Of a stretch of DNA of 64,000 nt, positions 25,975-35,288 are shown piece by piece. The notes under the pieces are model-generated. The model had not been told where the DNA came from and did no database searches. It worked only from the letters and a program-made list of their open reading frames with translations. The position numbers were made by a program, and so were the translations under genes. Within the stretch, counting starts at the first letter, position 1; each line of letters starts with the position of its first letter. The DNA comes from Bacteroidota bacterium (GTDB lineage: Bacteria; Bacteroidota; Bacteroidia; Chitinophagales; Chitinophagaceae), in assembly GCA_026391455.1 (NCBI GenBank), contig JAPLEH010000053.1, forward strand, positions 1 through 64,000. Reading direction: 5' to 3'.

Positions 25975-27282
25975 ATGAAAATGAAAAACCTTTATTACAC
26001 CCTGTATGCTACTGCCTGCATTGCTATTTTAGCAAGTTGCGGAGGCAGTGGTAAAAGTGGAAAAGGCGCAAGCCTTCCTAAAGATGGCCAGGTGCATGGA
26101 GTAGCGCCGGGTGGAAAGTACACCCTGCCTAAACCTCCCGGAATGGTGTATGTGCCACAAGGTACATTCCATATGGGTCCCAGCGATGAGGATCCTGCCT
26201 ATGCATTCAGTGCACGTAACCGTGCTGTATCCATCAGTGGATTCTGGATGGATGCCACGGAAATCACGAATAACGAGTATCGCCAGTTCGTATACTGGGT
26301 GCGTGACTCTGTAGTAGCCCGTAAGATGGGTTATGTAAAATCAGGCACCGACGGTAATGAATACGTGGACTGGAAGAAGATGCAAACCATGAAGTGGAAT
26401 GATCCCAAAGTAATGGAGCAACTCGCCGGTACCGATATCATCCTTCCTCCGGATGATCGTATCAATGGTAAAAAAGAAATCGATCCCTCCAAGATCATAT
26501 ACCACGCAGAATATTTCGACCTGAAAGAAGCTGCTAAAAGAGAAAATGCAGGTAAACCCCGTTCCAGCTTTATCGTTAAAAAAGACGTGCCTATCTATCC
26601 TGATACACTCTGCTGGATCCGCGACTTTGCCTATTCCTACAACGAGCCCATGACCAAGCGTTATTTCTCTCACCCTGCTTTCGGCAATTATCCGGTAGTA
26701 GGTGTGAACTGGAAAATGGCAGAAGCTTTTTGTAACTGGAGAACACATTACCTGAATGCTTTTCTGGATTCAAAGAAAAGAACACAGGAATCTGACTTCA
26801 GACTCCCTACCGAAGCTCAATGGGAGTATGCAGCACGCGGTGGCCGTTCTCAATCGATGTTCCCCTGGGGTAACTATTATCTCCGCAATAAAAAAGGATG
26901 TCTGATGGCCAACTTCAAACCCGGCCGTGGTAACTATCCTGAAGATGGTGGATTCTACACTGTACGTGCCGATGGATACTGGCCAAATGATTATGGTCTG
27001 TATTGCATGAGTGGTAACGTAGCCGAGTGGACATCTTCTATCTATTACGAAGGACGCAACAATTTCCAGCACGATATGAACCCGGATGTACGCTGGAATG
27101 CAAAAGACGATGATCCTCCCCTGATGAAGCGCAAAATCATACGCGGTGGTAGCTGGAAGGATGTAGGTTATTACCTGCAGACTGGTACCAGTACCTACGA
27201 GTATCAGGATTCAACCAAATCTTACATTGGCTTCCGTTGTGTAATTGATTTACCCGCAGCACCTGCAAAAGGTCGCAGATAA
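25975..27282 (+). CDS. gldK: Gliding/type IX secretion lipoprotein GldK
   Basis: A 435-residue lipoprotein with lipobox ILASC (Cys near residue 22) and a formylglycine-generating-enzyme/sulfatase-modifying fold (PPGMVYVPQGTFHMGPSDED near the start; DFRLPTEAQWEYAARGG; SGNVAEWTSS; GGSWKDVGYYLQ; YIGFRC at the end). GldK forms the periplasmic ring of the type IX secretion and gliding machine with GldN, attached to the outer membrane. Gene order K-L-M-N is the standard core. A second ATG at 25981 is possible. Confidence 0.95.
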   Translation: MKMKNLYYTLYATACIAILASCGGSGKSGKGASLPKDGQVHGVAPGGKYTLPKPPGMVYVPQGTFHMGPSDEDPAYAFSARNRAVSISGFWMDATEITNNEYRQFVYWVRDSVVARKMGYVKSGTDGNEYVDWKKMQTMKWNDPKVMEQLAGTDIILPPDDRINGKKEIDPSKIIYHAEYFDLKEAAKRENAGKPRSSFIVKKDVPIYPDTLCWIRDFAYSYNEPMTKRYFSHPAFGNYPVVGVNWKMAEAFCNWRTHYLNAFLDSKKRTQESDFRLPTEAQWEYAARGGRSQSMFPWGNYYLRNKKGCLMANFKPGRGNYPEDGGFYTVRADGYWPNDYGLYCMSGNVAEWTSSIYYEGRNNFQHDMNPDVRWNAKDDDPPLMKRKIIRGGSWKDVGYYLQTGTSTYEYQDSTKSYIGFRCVIDLPAAPAKGRR

Positions 27283-27333
27283 AAACAGCATACAACGAAT
27301 TTCAGAACATGTCCAACCAATCATAAAATCTTT

Positions 27334-27363
27334 GAGGGGGCAGCAAACAAAACCTGCCCTCTC
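27334..27363 (+). promoter_or_regulatory. Hairpin between gldK and gldL
   Basis: GAGGG(GG)CAG at 27334-27343 pairs with CTGCCCTC at 27354-27361 with a two-base bulge, followed by a pyrimidine-rich stretch (CTCTTATCTCTCTTTTC). It could be a partial terminator or a 3' end protecting gldK mRNA, giving different levels of GldK and of GldLMN. Confidence 0.4.
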
Positions 27364-27416
27364 TTATCTCTCTTTTCTTTTATCATCATTTAAACCACTA
27401 TTTAAAAAATCCAATT

Positions 27417-28190
27417 ATGGCAGCAGCTATTCCCTCCAAAGTAAGTAAATGGATAGATGTATTCGTATCATTCGGTGCAGCATTAGTAATCTGGGGCGCA
27501 CTCCGTAAAATCACTCACGCGGCCGATGCGGATACCTGGCTGTGGATAGGATTGACCACTGAAGCGGCGATCTTTACTGTGTATGGTATCCTGTATGCAA
27601 TTTACCCGCCTGTAAAAGACGCTTCGCATGATGAGGAGCAATTTTCTGTGGCTGGTGCAAAATCCAGAGCAGCCTTTGGCGCCATGGATAAAATGCTGTC
27701 TGAAGCTGATATCACTCCCGATACCATGAAGCGTCTCGGAGACGGTTTCAAACAACTGAATACTACTGTTACCGGTATGAACGGTATCGGCGATACCATC
27801 AATGCTACCACTGACTTTACGAAGAAAACAAGAGAAGTAACCGGTCAACTGGAGAAAGTAAAAGACGCTTATACCACTGCCGCTTCTTCTGTAGGTGCAT
27901 TCAATACCGCTACCGAAGGTGCTAAAATATTCCATGAGCAAATTCAGGTGCTTACCAAGAACCTGTCTTCTCTCAATACCATCTATGAACTGGAACTTCA
28001 GGAAAGTAATAACCACCTGAAAGCCCTGAACTCTTTCTATGGCAAACTGTCTGAAACATCAGCCCAAATGCTGAACAGTGCAGAAGATGCGAAGAAAGTA
28101 CAGGAGCAAATCGGCTCTCTGGCCACTAACCTGGGCCGCCTGAACAGTATCTATGGTAATATGCTCACTGCTATGCAGGGTCGCAACTAA
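27417..28190 (+). CDS. gldL: Type IX secretion motor protein GldL
   Basis: A 257-residue inner-membrane protein. Two membrane helices (about 13-30 and 41-62) are followed by a long, alanine- and threonine-rich coiled-coil cytoplasmic region. Glu49, in the second helix (GLTTEAAIFTVYG), matches the conserved membrane glutamate of GldL linked to proton-driven rotation. GldL and GldM make up the motor that converts proton-motive force into movement of the secretion apparatus. The gene follows gldK by 134 nt, with a hairpin between. Confidence 0.95.
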   Translation: MAAAIPSKVSKWIDVFVSFGAALVIWGALRKITHAADADTWLWIGLTTEAAIFTVYGILYAIYPPVKDASHDEEQFSVAGAKSRAAFGAMDKMLSEADITPDTMKRLGDGFKQLNTTVTGMNGIGDTINATTDFTKKTREVTGQLEKVKDAYTTAASSVGAFNTATEGAKIFHEQIQVLTKNLSSLNTIYELELQESNNHLKALNSFYGKLSETSAQMLNSAEDAKKVQEQIGSLATNLGRLNSIYGNMLTAMQGRN

Positions 28191-28272
28191 TAACACTGTT
28201 TTATAAGGTAATATAAGATCAGTATCCTTGATACAACGTCACTATTAAGTAAATTAAAAACCACAAATCGTC

Positions 28273-29805
28273 ATGGCATTACCTAAAGAGCCCCGGCAGA
28301 AGATGATTAACATTATGTACCTGGTGCTTACCGCACTGCTGGCACTGAATGTATCATCTGAAATCCTGAACGCTTTTAAAACAGTTAGGAGAAGCTTAGA
28401 AGCTACTAATGCTACTGTTAATAATTCTACCGGCACGATCATGAAGTCGCTGGAAGAAAAAACCTCTGAAGCAGCAACGAAAGACAGAGCACTGGAATGG
28501 CTTCCCAAAGCCAAACAAGTTGTAGCCCTTTCTACATCGCTGTACGACTATCTCGAAAAATTGAAAAATGACATCATCACCAAAGCTGGCGGTAAACCCG
28601 GCGATGCCAATGTGTCTTTCAAAGAAGATAACCTCGACATCGTTACCAAAATGATGGTGAAAGAAGGCGAGGGCAATAAACTGAAAGCCTTACTGGAAAA
28701 GTATACTACTGATATCAAAAAGATCGACCCCAGTATCGACAGTGCATTTGCTCAGGCATTCATCGATGTGTCAAATCCTCCCGGTCAGGACGGGAGAACT
28801 AAACCCTGGGACGTGGCCTATTTCAATATGGTGCCCACCGTTGCAGGTCTTACCATCCTGAGTAAGTTTCAAAACGATATTAAAACGGCAGAAAATAAAT
28901 TGGTTGCATATTGTCACCAGAAAGTAGGTGAAGTAAAAGTAATATTCGACTCTTACTCCGCTATCGTAGGTCAGAGCACCAACTATGCAATGCCCGGTCA
29001 GGAGATCACCGTTACTGCAGGTATCGGCGCATTCAGTAAAAATGCACAGCCTACCATATCGATCAATGGTTCCAGTGTGGCCATTGGTGAGAAAGGCTTT
29101 GCAGAATACAAAACCACGGCTACCAGCGTGGGCGAACACAGCATTCCGGTGCGTATCAGCTTCATGAACCAGGTAACTGGTAAAGTGGAAGAAAAAGTAG
29201 AAGAGATCAAGTATACCGTGGCTTCTCCTTCAGGAGCTTCTGTAGCCCTCGACGAAATGAACGTACTGTATATCGGCTGGGATAACAAAGTAAGAGTAGC
29301 GGCCAGTGGCGCTGGTGATGAGAAAGTAAACGTTAGCATTTCTGGTGCTGGTGGTTCTATCAGCAAGACCGGTGCGGGTACCTATATCGCTAAGGTTAAC
29401 AGCCTGGAAAATTGCACCATTAATGTAACCGTAGATGGCAAATCTGCCGGAAGCTTCCCCTTCCGTGTAAGAAACCTGCCTGATCCCGTAGGAACCATCG
29501 GTGGTGTACCGAGTGGTGATGCGGTAACGGTTGGTCAGATCCGCGCCCAGGGCGGTGTGGGAGCTTTTGTGAAAGATTTCCCACTTGATGTAAAATATAC
29601 AGTGACCAGTTTTACGTTATCTGCAGACAACGAAGAGGGATTGATCGATGAAGCGCCCTGTCAGGGTAATACCTGGAGTGCGCAGGCAAGGAATATTCTG
29701 AATAAACTCGCTCCCGGCAGAACAGTTACGGTTGACAATATCAGAGCTGTTGGCCCCGATGGAAAGAGCAGAAAAATTCCCAGCCTTGTTTACTATACCA
29801 AGTAA
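28273..29805 (+). CDS. gldM: Type IX secretion motor protein GldM
   Basis: A 510-residue protein with a short cytoplasmic N terminus, one membrane helix (INIMYLVLTALLALNVSSEI, about 13-32, less one end) and a long periplasmic part of four domains (D1 helical; D2-D4 beta-rich, including the ending GRTVTVDNIRAVGPDGKSRK). It spans the periplasm and links the GldL motor to the GldK/GldN ring. Length is normal. TATCCTTG in the 82-nt gap before it resembles a promoter box but is imperfect. Confidence 0.95.
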   Translation: MALPKEPRQKMINIMYLVLTALLALNVSSEILNAFKTVRRSLEATNATVNNSTGTIMKSLEEKTSEAATKDRALEWLPKAKQVVALSTSLYDYLEKLKNDIITKAGGKPGDANVSFKEDNLDIVTKMMVKEGEGNKLKALLEKYTTDIKKIDPSIDSAFAQAFIDVSNPPGQDGRTKPWDVAYFNMVPTVAGLTILSKFQNDIKTAENKLVAYCHQKVGEVKVIFDSYSAIVGQSTNYAMPGQEITVTAGIGAFSKNAQPTISINGSSVAIGEKGFAEYKTTATSVGEHSIPVRISFMNQVTGKVEEKVEEIKYTVASPSGASVALDEMNVLYIGWDNKVRVAASGAGDEKVNVSISGAGGSISKTGAGTYIAKVNSLENCTINVTVDGKSAGSFPFRVRNLPDPVGTIGGVPSGDAVTVGQIRAQGGVGAFVKDFPLDVKYTVTSFTLSADNEEGLIDEAPCQGNTWSAQARNILNKLAPGRTVTVDNIRAVGPDGKSRKIPSLVYYTK

Positions 29806-29816
29806 AATTCAGCAAT

Positions 29817-30866
29817 ATGAAGCATAATTTTTTAAAAGCGGGTTTGGTGTTGATGGTGTCCATTCTGTTAGTACAGACTGCAGATGCACAACGTCCGAGC
29901 AGAAGAAGACCTGCTGGTGGTGGAAATCCTACTAGCGGAACCGGTGGAAATCCCACCGATACCACGGGTCGTGGAGTGGGTCAGATAAATAATAACGCAC
30001 CGCCCTCCGGATATAACCCCAATGGTAATATTCCCATCGTAGTGGATTCTTCCGGGTTGAGCAGCAATGTAGCGAAGAAGTCACTACGTCAGGATGGTGC
30101 TTACGACAAGGGTAGTCTGACTTCCAGAACGCCGTTGATTTACGAAAACCTCCGTTGGGACGACGCCCTTTTCGCTGAAAAAGTGTGGAGAGAGATCGAC
30201 CTGCGTGAAAAAATCAACAAAGTATTCCAGTACGACGCCGTGGATGATAATGGCAGCCAGATGTTCATCAACATCCTGCTGAAAGCGGTACAAAGCGGAG
30301 AAGTGACAGCTTTTTCAGACGACCGCTTTACCACTCCCATGTCTTTGTCTGAGGTACAACAGCTTACTCAGGGATCTGCCGATACGGTGGCCCAAACCAG
30401 GGTGGATGATCCTAACGTAATTGAAAAATACGTGGTGACCTTCGCCAGCTTTGATGCCAAATCCGTAATGAGATTCCGTATCAAAGAAGAATGGGTATTC
30501 GACCGGGAATCCAGCCGCATGTTTTGCAGAATTCTTGGTATCTCTCCCATCAAAACGGTATTCGACACCCGTTCGGGTAAAGAGCGTGGTCAGTCTCAGA
30601 TGTTCTGGATCTATTATCCCGATCTGCGCCCCACACTTGCCCGTTATGAAGTGTACAACCCCAAAAACATGGGACAGAGCCGCATGACCTGGGAAGAATT
30701 ATTTGAAAGCCGTATGTTCAGCAGCTATATCTTAAAGTCAACGATAGAAAACCCGGGCAACAAGTATATCCGGCAATATATCAAAGACCCGATCCTCGCA
30801 TTGCTGGAAGGTGATAATATTAAAGAGAAAATATTCAATTTCGAACAAGACCTCTGGTCTTACTAA
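29817..30866 (+). CDS. gldN: Gliding/type IX secretion protein GldN
   Basis: A 349-residue periplasmic protein with a signal peptide (cut near ADAQ, residue 24), a low-complexity linker rich in Arg, Pro, Gly and Thr (about 27-60) and the conserved GldN domain (LIYENLRWDDALFAEKVWRE near 106, less one end; KEEWVFDRESSRMFCRILGI near 222; FWIYYPDLRPTLARYEVYN less one end). It forms the ring with GldK. The gene starts 11 nt after gldM and ends the operon at a strong terminator. Confidence 0.95.
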   Translation: MKHNFLKAGLVLMVSILLVQTADAQRPSRRRPAGGGNPTSGTGGNPTDTTGRGVGQINNNAPPSGYNPNGNIPIVVDSSGLSSNVAKKSLRQDGAYDKGSLTSRTPLIYENLRWDDALFAEKVWREIDLREKINKVFQYDAVDDNGSQMFINILLKAVQSGEVTAFSDDRFTTPMSLSEVQQLTQGSADTVAQTRVDDPNVIEKYVVTFASFDAKSVMRFRIKEEWVFDRESSRMFCRILGISPIKTVFDTRSGKERGQSQMFWIYYPDLRPTLARYEVYNPKNMGQSRMTWEELFESRMFSSYILKSTIENPGNKYIRQYIKDPILALLEGDNIKEKIFNFEQDLWSY

Positions 30867-30896
30867 AGACCCGACTTTTGTTCTGAGCATAAAAAA

Positions 30897-30920
30897 GCCC
30901 CTGTTTTCAGGGGCTTTTTT
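30897..30920 (+). terminator. Intrinsic terminator of gldKLMN operon
   Basis: Stem GCCCCTG (30897-30903) with CAGGGGC (30908-30914), TTTT loop, then six T. Six A before the stem could extend pairing and let it work on the other strand too. Confidence 0.9.
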
Positions 30921-31280
30921 AATGAATACCCGCGATCCCCGGCTGTGGGAAATCTTTAGCGATCAATACGTAAAAAAAAGAATCTCAAGTCAAAACCCAT
31001 TAAGTGGTGATAGCAGTAACTGATTTAGAATAAGCACTACCCACGAAGGGGGAATAAAAAACTTTCAAAAATCGTAAAAATCCTATAGGAAAGTTGAATA
31101 AAAGTTGTATTTTCGTCTCGGTTTTTCATAGGATATTGGATTTTAAAAACGGGGCTGAATTTCCATTCTGGCCCCATTTTTTTTGTACCTATGTCAAACA
31201 ATCAATTACTCTTACTCAGCGGTTCACTCATCGCCTAGTCCATTCATAGTATCACCAAAAATGCAGGATAAGTAGTTGTG
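30921..31280. other. Gap between gldN and uvrC, no convincing gene
   Basis: This 360-nt gap between convergent genes holds a bidirectional hairpin at 31151-31175. TATTTTCG at 31108-31115 is close to a promoter box and would start a plus-strand RNA of about 65 nt ending at that hairpin. A 15-codon frame (31191-31238) has no further support. Confidence 0.4.
31151..31183. terminator. Bidirectional terminator hairpin (uvrC side)
   Basis: GGGGC (31151-31155) pairs with GCCCC (31171-31175), extended inside by GAAT with ATTC. Eight T follow on the plus strand; on the minus strand GTTTTT follows, suitable for ending the uvrC transcript. Confidence 0.7.
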
Positions 31281-33101
31281 TCAGCTCTGGTTGCTGAAAT
31301 GCGCAATCACCAGACTCGCTTTAGCAGCACCGATCAGCGCGCCCAGTTCAGTGGCTGCATTTTCACCCATGGCTGCAGCTTTGATATTCTTTACTGATTT
31401 ATACTTTCTGAGCAATACAGACGCGGTGGCTTCACCAATACCGGCTATGTCTTCCAGTTCATTTTTGAATGTGCCTTTGCTTCTTTTTTGCCGGTGAAAA
31501 GTAATACCGAAGCGATGTACTTCGTCACGAATACGACGGATAAAACGGAGGCTGCTGCTGTTATAGGGCAGTTTTTTTGATTCCTGATCACCGGTAAAAA
31601 ACAACTCTTCTTCATTTTTTGCCAATCCAACCAGCGTGAGGCTGCCATCCAGTTCCAATTCATGCAGTGCTTCTGCAGCCGCCCCTAATTGGCCTTTACC
31701 TCCGTCGATGATCACCAGTTGAGGAAATGGCTGCGCTTCGTCGCGTAGGCGCTTATAACGCCTGTAAACGGCCTCTTTCATAGTGGCGAAATCATTGATG
31801 CCTTCTACGGTCTTTACATTGAAATGGCGGTAATCTTTTTTGCTGGGCTCCCCGTTTTTAAAACAAACCATGGCTGATACGGGATAGCTACCCTGGAAAT
31901 TCGAATTGTCGAAGCACTCAATATGTGCCGGTAATACGGGCAACTGCAGATCGAGCTGTACCTGTTCCAGTAATTTTATTTTCTCCGTGTCTTTTTGATT
32001 GAGTTGAAGCCTTTCTTTACTCCGGAGTTCTTCGATATAATATTGCGCATTTTTAAGCGAGAGATCCAGCAGTTTTTTCCGGTCACCCCCTTTCGGAACG
32101 GTGATCACCATCTCCTGTTGAGGATAGTCGATCATAAAAGGCGTTACGATCTCCTTTGCATCACTGTTGAATGTGGTGCGGAGCTGTGCAATGGAGAAAC
32201 TGAGTATCTCTTCAGGTTGCTCATCCAGATGCGTGATCAGTTTGGTAGTATGGGTCTGAATAATGGCTCCATTCCGCACCATTAAAAAGTTAACATATGC
32301 AATATCCCGGTCGCGGATAATGGAAAATACATCGAGGGACCCTGCTTTGGCATTGGCCACCACCGAGCGCGACTGGTAGTTTTCAAGAAATTCGATTTTC
32401 TTTTTCACCAGCGCGGCTTTTTCAAAGGCCAGGTCGGCAGCATGCATTTTCATTTCCTCTTTGAAATGCCGTATCACCGGGGAGAGGTTTCCACGCAAAA
32501 GATTCTTCAACTGTCCCAGGCTTTCCTGGTAATCTTCTGCTGATTGTAATCCTTCACAAGGGCCTTTACAATTGCCCAGGTGATACTCCAGGCATACTTT
32601 GAACTTTCCCTTACTGATATTGCCCGGCGTTAGATTCAGCGAGCAGTTACGCAACTGAATGGTCTGCTTGATGAACTCCATCAATTCCCGTACTTTCTTT
32701 ACCGAGGTATACGGACCCAGGTATTCTGATCCGTCGTTTATTTTTTTACGGGTAAGGAAAACACGGGGGAAAGGCTCATGCTTGATCACGATGAACGGAT
32801 AGGTCTTATCATCTTTCAGGTTGATATTGAAACGGGGCTGAAATTGCTTAATGAGGCTGTTTTCGAGTAAAAAAGCATCCTGCTCCGAATTGACGATGGT
32901 AAACTCAATACGTGCGATCCGTTGTACGAGTTCATGCGTTTTATAGTTCGTAAACGTTTTAGAGAAATAGGAGCTAACCCGTTTGCGGAGATGTTTTGCT
33001 TTTCCTACATACAATAATTCAGATCCCGCATCAAAGTATTTGTAGATACCCGGCTGTGCAGGAATAGATGAGGCGAGTTGTTGAAATTCGGCGGCAGTCA
33101 T
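31281..33101 (-). CDS. uvrC: Excinuclease ABC subunit C
   Basis: A 606-residue nucleotide-excision-repair endonuclease that cuts on both sides of a lesion held by UvrB. Domains in order: GIY-YIG nuclease (about 15-95, QPGIYKYFDAGSELLYVGKA), Cys-rich region (CLEYHLGNCKGPC, about 170), UVR motif for UvrB contact (about 200-235), RNase H-like second nuclease (HIECFDNSNFQGSYPVSAMV near 375; VIIDGGKGQLGAA near 450) and C-terminal helix-hairpin-helix (LEDIAGIGEATASVLLRKYK near 555). Its ATG overlaps the stop of the lipoprotein gene upstream (TAATG), so the two are translationally coupled. Confidence 0.96.
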   Translation of the reverse strand: MTAAEFQQLASSIPAQPGIYKYFDAGSELLYVGKAKHLRKRVSSYFSKTFTNYKTHELVQRIARIEFTIVNSEQDAFLLENSLIKQFQPRFNINLKDDKTYPFIVIKHEPFPRVFLTRKKINDGSEYLGPYTSVKKVRELMEFIKQTIQLRNCSLNLTPGNISKGKFKVCLEYHLGNCKGPCEGLQSAEDYQESLGQLKNLLRGNLSPVIRHFKEEMKMHAADLAFEKAALVKKKIEFLENYQSRSVVANAKAGSLDVFSIIRDRDIAYVNFLMVRNGAIIQTHTTKLITHLDEQPEEILSFSIAQLRTTFNSDAKEIVTPFMIDYPQQEMVITVPKGGDRKKLLDLSLKNAQYYIEELRSKERLQLNQKDTEKIKLLEQVQLDLQLPVLPAHIECFDNSNFQGSYPVSAMVCFKNGEPSKKDYRHFNVKTVEGINDFATMKEAVYRRYKRLRDEAQPFPQLVIIDGGKGQLGAAAEALHELELDGSLTLVGLAKNEEELFFTGDQESKKLPYNSSSLRFIRRIRDEVHRFGITFHRQKRSKGTFKNELEDIAGIGEATASVLLRKYKSVKNIKAAAMGENAATELGALIGAAKASLVIAHFSNQS

Positions 33102-33682
33102 TAATTCTCCTCGTTCCAGATCACCCTTGTTACTGTTGTTTCTTCGGGCTGTCCGGGTTTTTGGGTAGTGGTAGTCACCAGGAAACTTTTATCTATGCGC
33201 CAGAGCATATATTGATGTATGGCACCGTTTCTGTCTTTCCTGGATTTTTCGAGTATAATACTTTTATATTTATTGTGGCCATCCTTGTCGATATCTAAAC
33301 TGATCAGAAATTGCTCTTTCTGTACTTCCTCTTTCTCCGGGTTGATGGGGGTATAGGTAAAGATCACTCTGCGCAGCATCGTATCATAAGCGGTTTCTTC
33401 TTTGTAGCGCACGGAATTTTCAGGATCTGACAGGTCGGTTACGTTCAGAAAATCGGTTGCCAGTTGGCGTACTTCCTCCCGCTTTACGTATACGGTATCC
33501 ATATGCAGGCTGTCTGTGCCGGTGACCCTGATAATGGAATACAGCGAGGTATCAATATGGGCAAGTTGTTTTTCAATGATCGAACGGACCGAGATATAGG
33601 TTTTTACATTCGCTGCTTTTTTTTGTTTGCAGCCCGCCCAGATAAATGCAGCGGCCAGTATGATCATACCGATTTTTTTCAT
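33101..33682 (-). CDS. Lipoprotein of unknown function, coupled to uvrC
   Basis: A 193-residue predicted lipoprotein: MKKIGMIILAAAFIWAGC places the lipid-bearing Cys at residue 18. The remainder is a polar, probably beta-rich periplasmic domain with an internal charged segment (NPEKEEVQKEQFLISLDIDK less its ends). No family is recognised. The stop overlaps the uvrC ATG as TAATG, so the pair is co-transcribed although a DNA-repair function for the lipoprotein is not implied. TAATTTTA (33687-33694 on the minus strand) ends 4 nt before the ATG and may be the promoter. Confidence 0.7.
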   Translation of the reverse strand: MKKIGMIILAAAFIWAGCKQKKAANVKTYISVRSIIEKQLAHIDTSLYSIIRVTGTDSLHMDTVYVKREEVRQLATDFLNVTDLSDPENSVRYKEETAYDTMLRRVIFTYTPINPEKEEVQKEQFLISLDIDKDGHNKYKSIILEKSRKDRNGAIHQYMLWRIDKSFLVTTTTQKPGQPEETTVTRVIWNEEN

Positions 33683-33734
33683 GGGCTAAAATTAGAAAAA
33701 AAGAAGGCTGCCGGAACGATGGCCGGAAATAAAA

Positions 33735-33759
33735 ATCCCGTTACTGCGGGTAACGGGAT
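33735..33759 (-). terminator. Intrinsic terminator after the ECF sigma operon
   Basis: Perfect 10-bp stem ATCCCGTTAC (33735-33744)/GTAACGGGAT (33750-33759) with a 5-nt loop. On the minus strand it is followed by TTTTATTT, ending the transcript of the gene whose stop is at 33783. Confidence 0.85.
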
Positions 33760-33782
33760 ACAATTAACAGTTAGTGTAAGTG

Positions 33783-35240
33783 CTATCTGAGCAGTATGCC
33801 CAGTTTTAAACCAAAATCAAAGAGGTGTTCCTCCACGGGGTATTTCTTTTTGAAGCTGGACATGACCTGGTAACGAACCTGAGGTCCTACCCGCCAATGT
33901 ACCTTGCCGGTAGTGTTGGCCACAAATACTTCGAAACCGGTATTCAGGTTCACTTTCCGTATCAGTGAAGGCATTTCTGCATAATTTTTAAAATCGGTAG
34001 AGAGCAGGTAAGACCTGTTGTCTATTACGTAGGTCGGTTGTACTGTACCTGTAGCGCCTACATATCCTTTACGGTTACTGGCAACTCTTACTTCCAGTCC
34101 GATGGGAATGGCCGCAGATACATACAGGTTACGCAACCAGTCTTCTTTGTATCCGCCGATATTACGATAATTGGTATAGGTGGATATTGTGTTGGTGCCA
34201 CCTGCAGCGGAACTAAGGGCGATGGTAGCTACTTCACTGGTATGTGCGTAGGCTTTAATATCATATTTACTTACGGTAAGCTGAATGCCCCCCACGATAC
34301 TGAATGTTTTTGAAAGAGGATAGTTTCCGGTCACACCCAGTTGGATACCCATGTCCGGCTTATGGGTAACAATATTTTTTACATCAGGAACAGGTACATA
34401 GGCCTGCGGAGTGATATTGCCGGTTTGCACGGCACGAATAAATGCTTTGTTCTCTTTCAGGTCGCGATAGCTGATCAGCGGTGTAACATATGCCTGCAGG
34501 GCTAATTTTTTATTTTTCCGGTTGATTTTTACAATATCGGATTCCGGTTTGTTTTCATTCCTCAGCAGATTGAGCGATATATCGGCTCCTTTGTCTTTCT
34601 TATCTGCATCGGTTGTTTTTTCGTGTTCGGTCGTTTCATCGGCTACTGGCAGGTTGCTCATAACTGTTTTGGCTATCTGCTGTGGCATTTCTTTGTGCGC
34701 GATCAATGAAGCAACCGGTCGGTTACGCTGATCTGCGATAACGGCAGCGGAAGTGATTTTTTCTGTTTCACTTGTTTGTGCAACGGGTGCAACAGGAACT
34801 GATACAGAAGCAATGCCGGTATTATCAAGGGAAATATCTTCGGCTATTGTTTCGTCAGCAGGAACGGCTGGATCTGTGACGAACATGGAAGGATGATGTT
34901 TGCCTGCGCTTACTACATCACTTGGTTTTTTTACAGAAGTACTGGCCGGAGCAATAAATACGGATTCTTTATCGTTTTGAGTGCCGGAAGTTTTGCTTTG
35001 TTTGGCTTCAGGAATTGATTGAGCAATTGCCTGATTTTTGTCAGGATGATTGACCATGATCAGCGTGAAAGTAGCTACCGTGATGAACAAAAGTATAACA
35101 CCCACCCCATACCATCTTTTACGCACATGCAGGGTGCTGTGGATATTATCCCACACCTTTTCGGAAGGAAACATCCGATATTGATCAGCATTTTGTTTTA
35201 CAAACTGCTCAAAGTCCCTGTTATTAAATCTATTCTCCAT
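33783..35240 (-). CDS. Membrane partner of ECF sigma factor with barrel-like C terminus
   Basis: A 485-residue protein with three parts: a soluble N-terminal segment (1-42, ending FPSEKVWDNIHSTLHVRKRW less its ends), one membrane helix (about 44-62, YGVGVILLFITVATFTLIM), then a long polar linker to about residue 235 and a C-terminal region of strands resembling outer-membrane barrel proteins (GIQLGVTGNYPLSKTFSIVG near 310, and a terminal leucine-arginine). It lies 48 nt downstream of an ECF sigma gene, where an anti-sigma factor is expected; the short N-terminal segment could bind sigma. A classical zinc anti-sigma motif is absent. Function is inferred from position. Confidence 0.6.
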   Translation of the reverse strand: MENRFNNRDFEQFVKQNADQYRMFPSEKVWDNIHSTLHVRKRWYGVGVILLFITVATFTLIMVNHPDKNQAIAQSIPEAKQSKTSGTQNDKESVFIAPASTSVKKPSDVVSAGKHHPSMFVTDPAVPADETIAEDISLDNTGIASVSVPVAPVAQTSETEKITSAAVIADQRNRPVASLIAHKEMPQQIAKTVMSNLPVADETTEHEKTTDADKKDKGADISLNLLRNENKPESDIVKINRKNKKLALQAYVTPLISYRDLKENKAFIRAVQTGNITPQAYVPVPDVKNIVTHKPDMGIQLGVTGNYPLSKTFSIVGGIQLTVSKYDIKAYAHTSEVATIALSSAAGGTNTISTYTNYRNIGGYKEDWLRNLYVSAAIPIGLEVRVASNRKGYVGATGTVQPTYVIDNRSYLLSTDFKNYAEMPSLIRKVNLNTGFEVFVANTTGKVHWRVGPQVRYQVMSSFKKKYPVEEHLFDFGLKLGILLR

Positions 35241-35288
35241 AACCAGTCGTCTTTATGCCTGTTTGATGCAGGCGGTACGGTTAATGCT

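Noticed and set aside
31191-31238. 15-codon frame starting MSNNQLLLLSGS
   Set aside because: Its start looks faintly like peptidase E, but it stops after 15 codons with no continuation in other frames.
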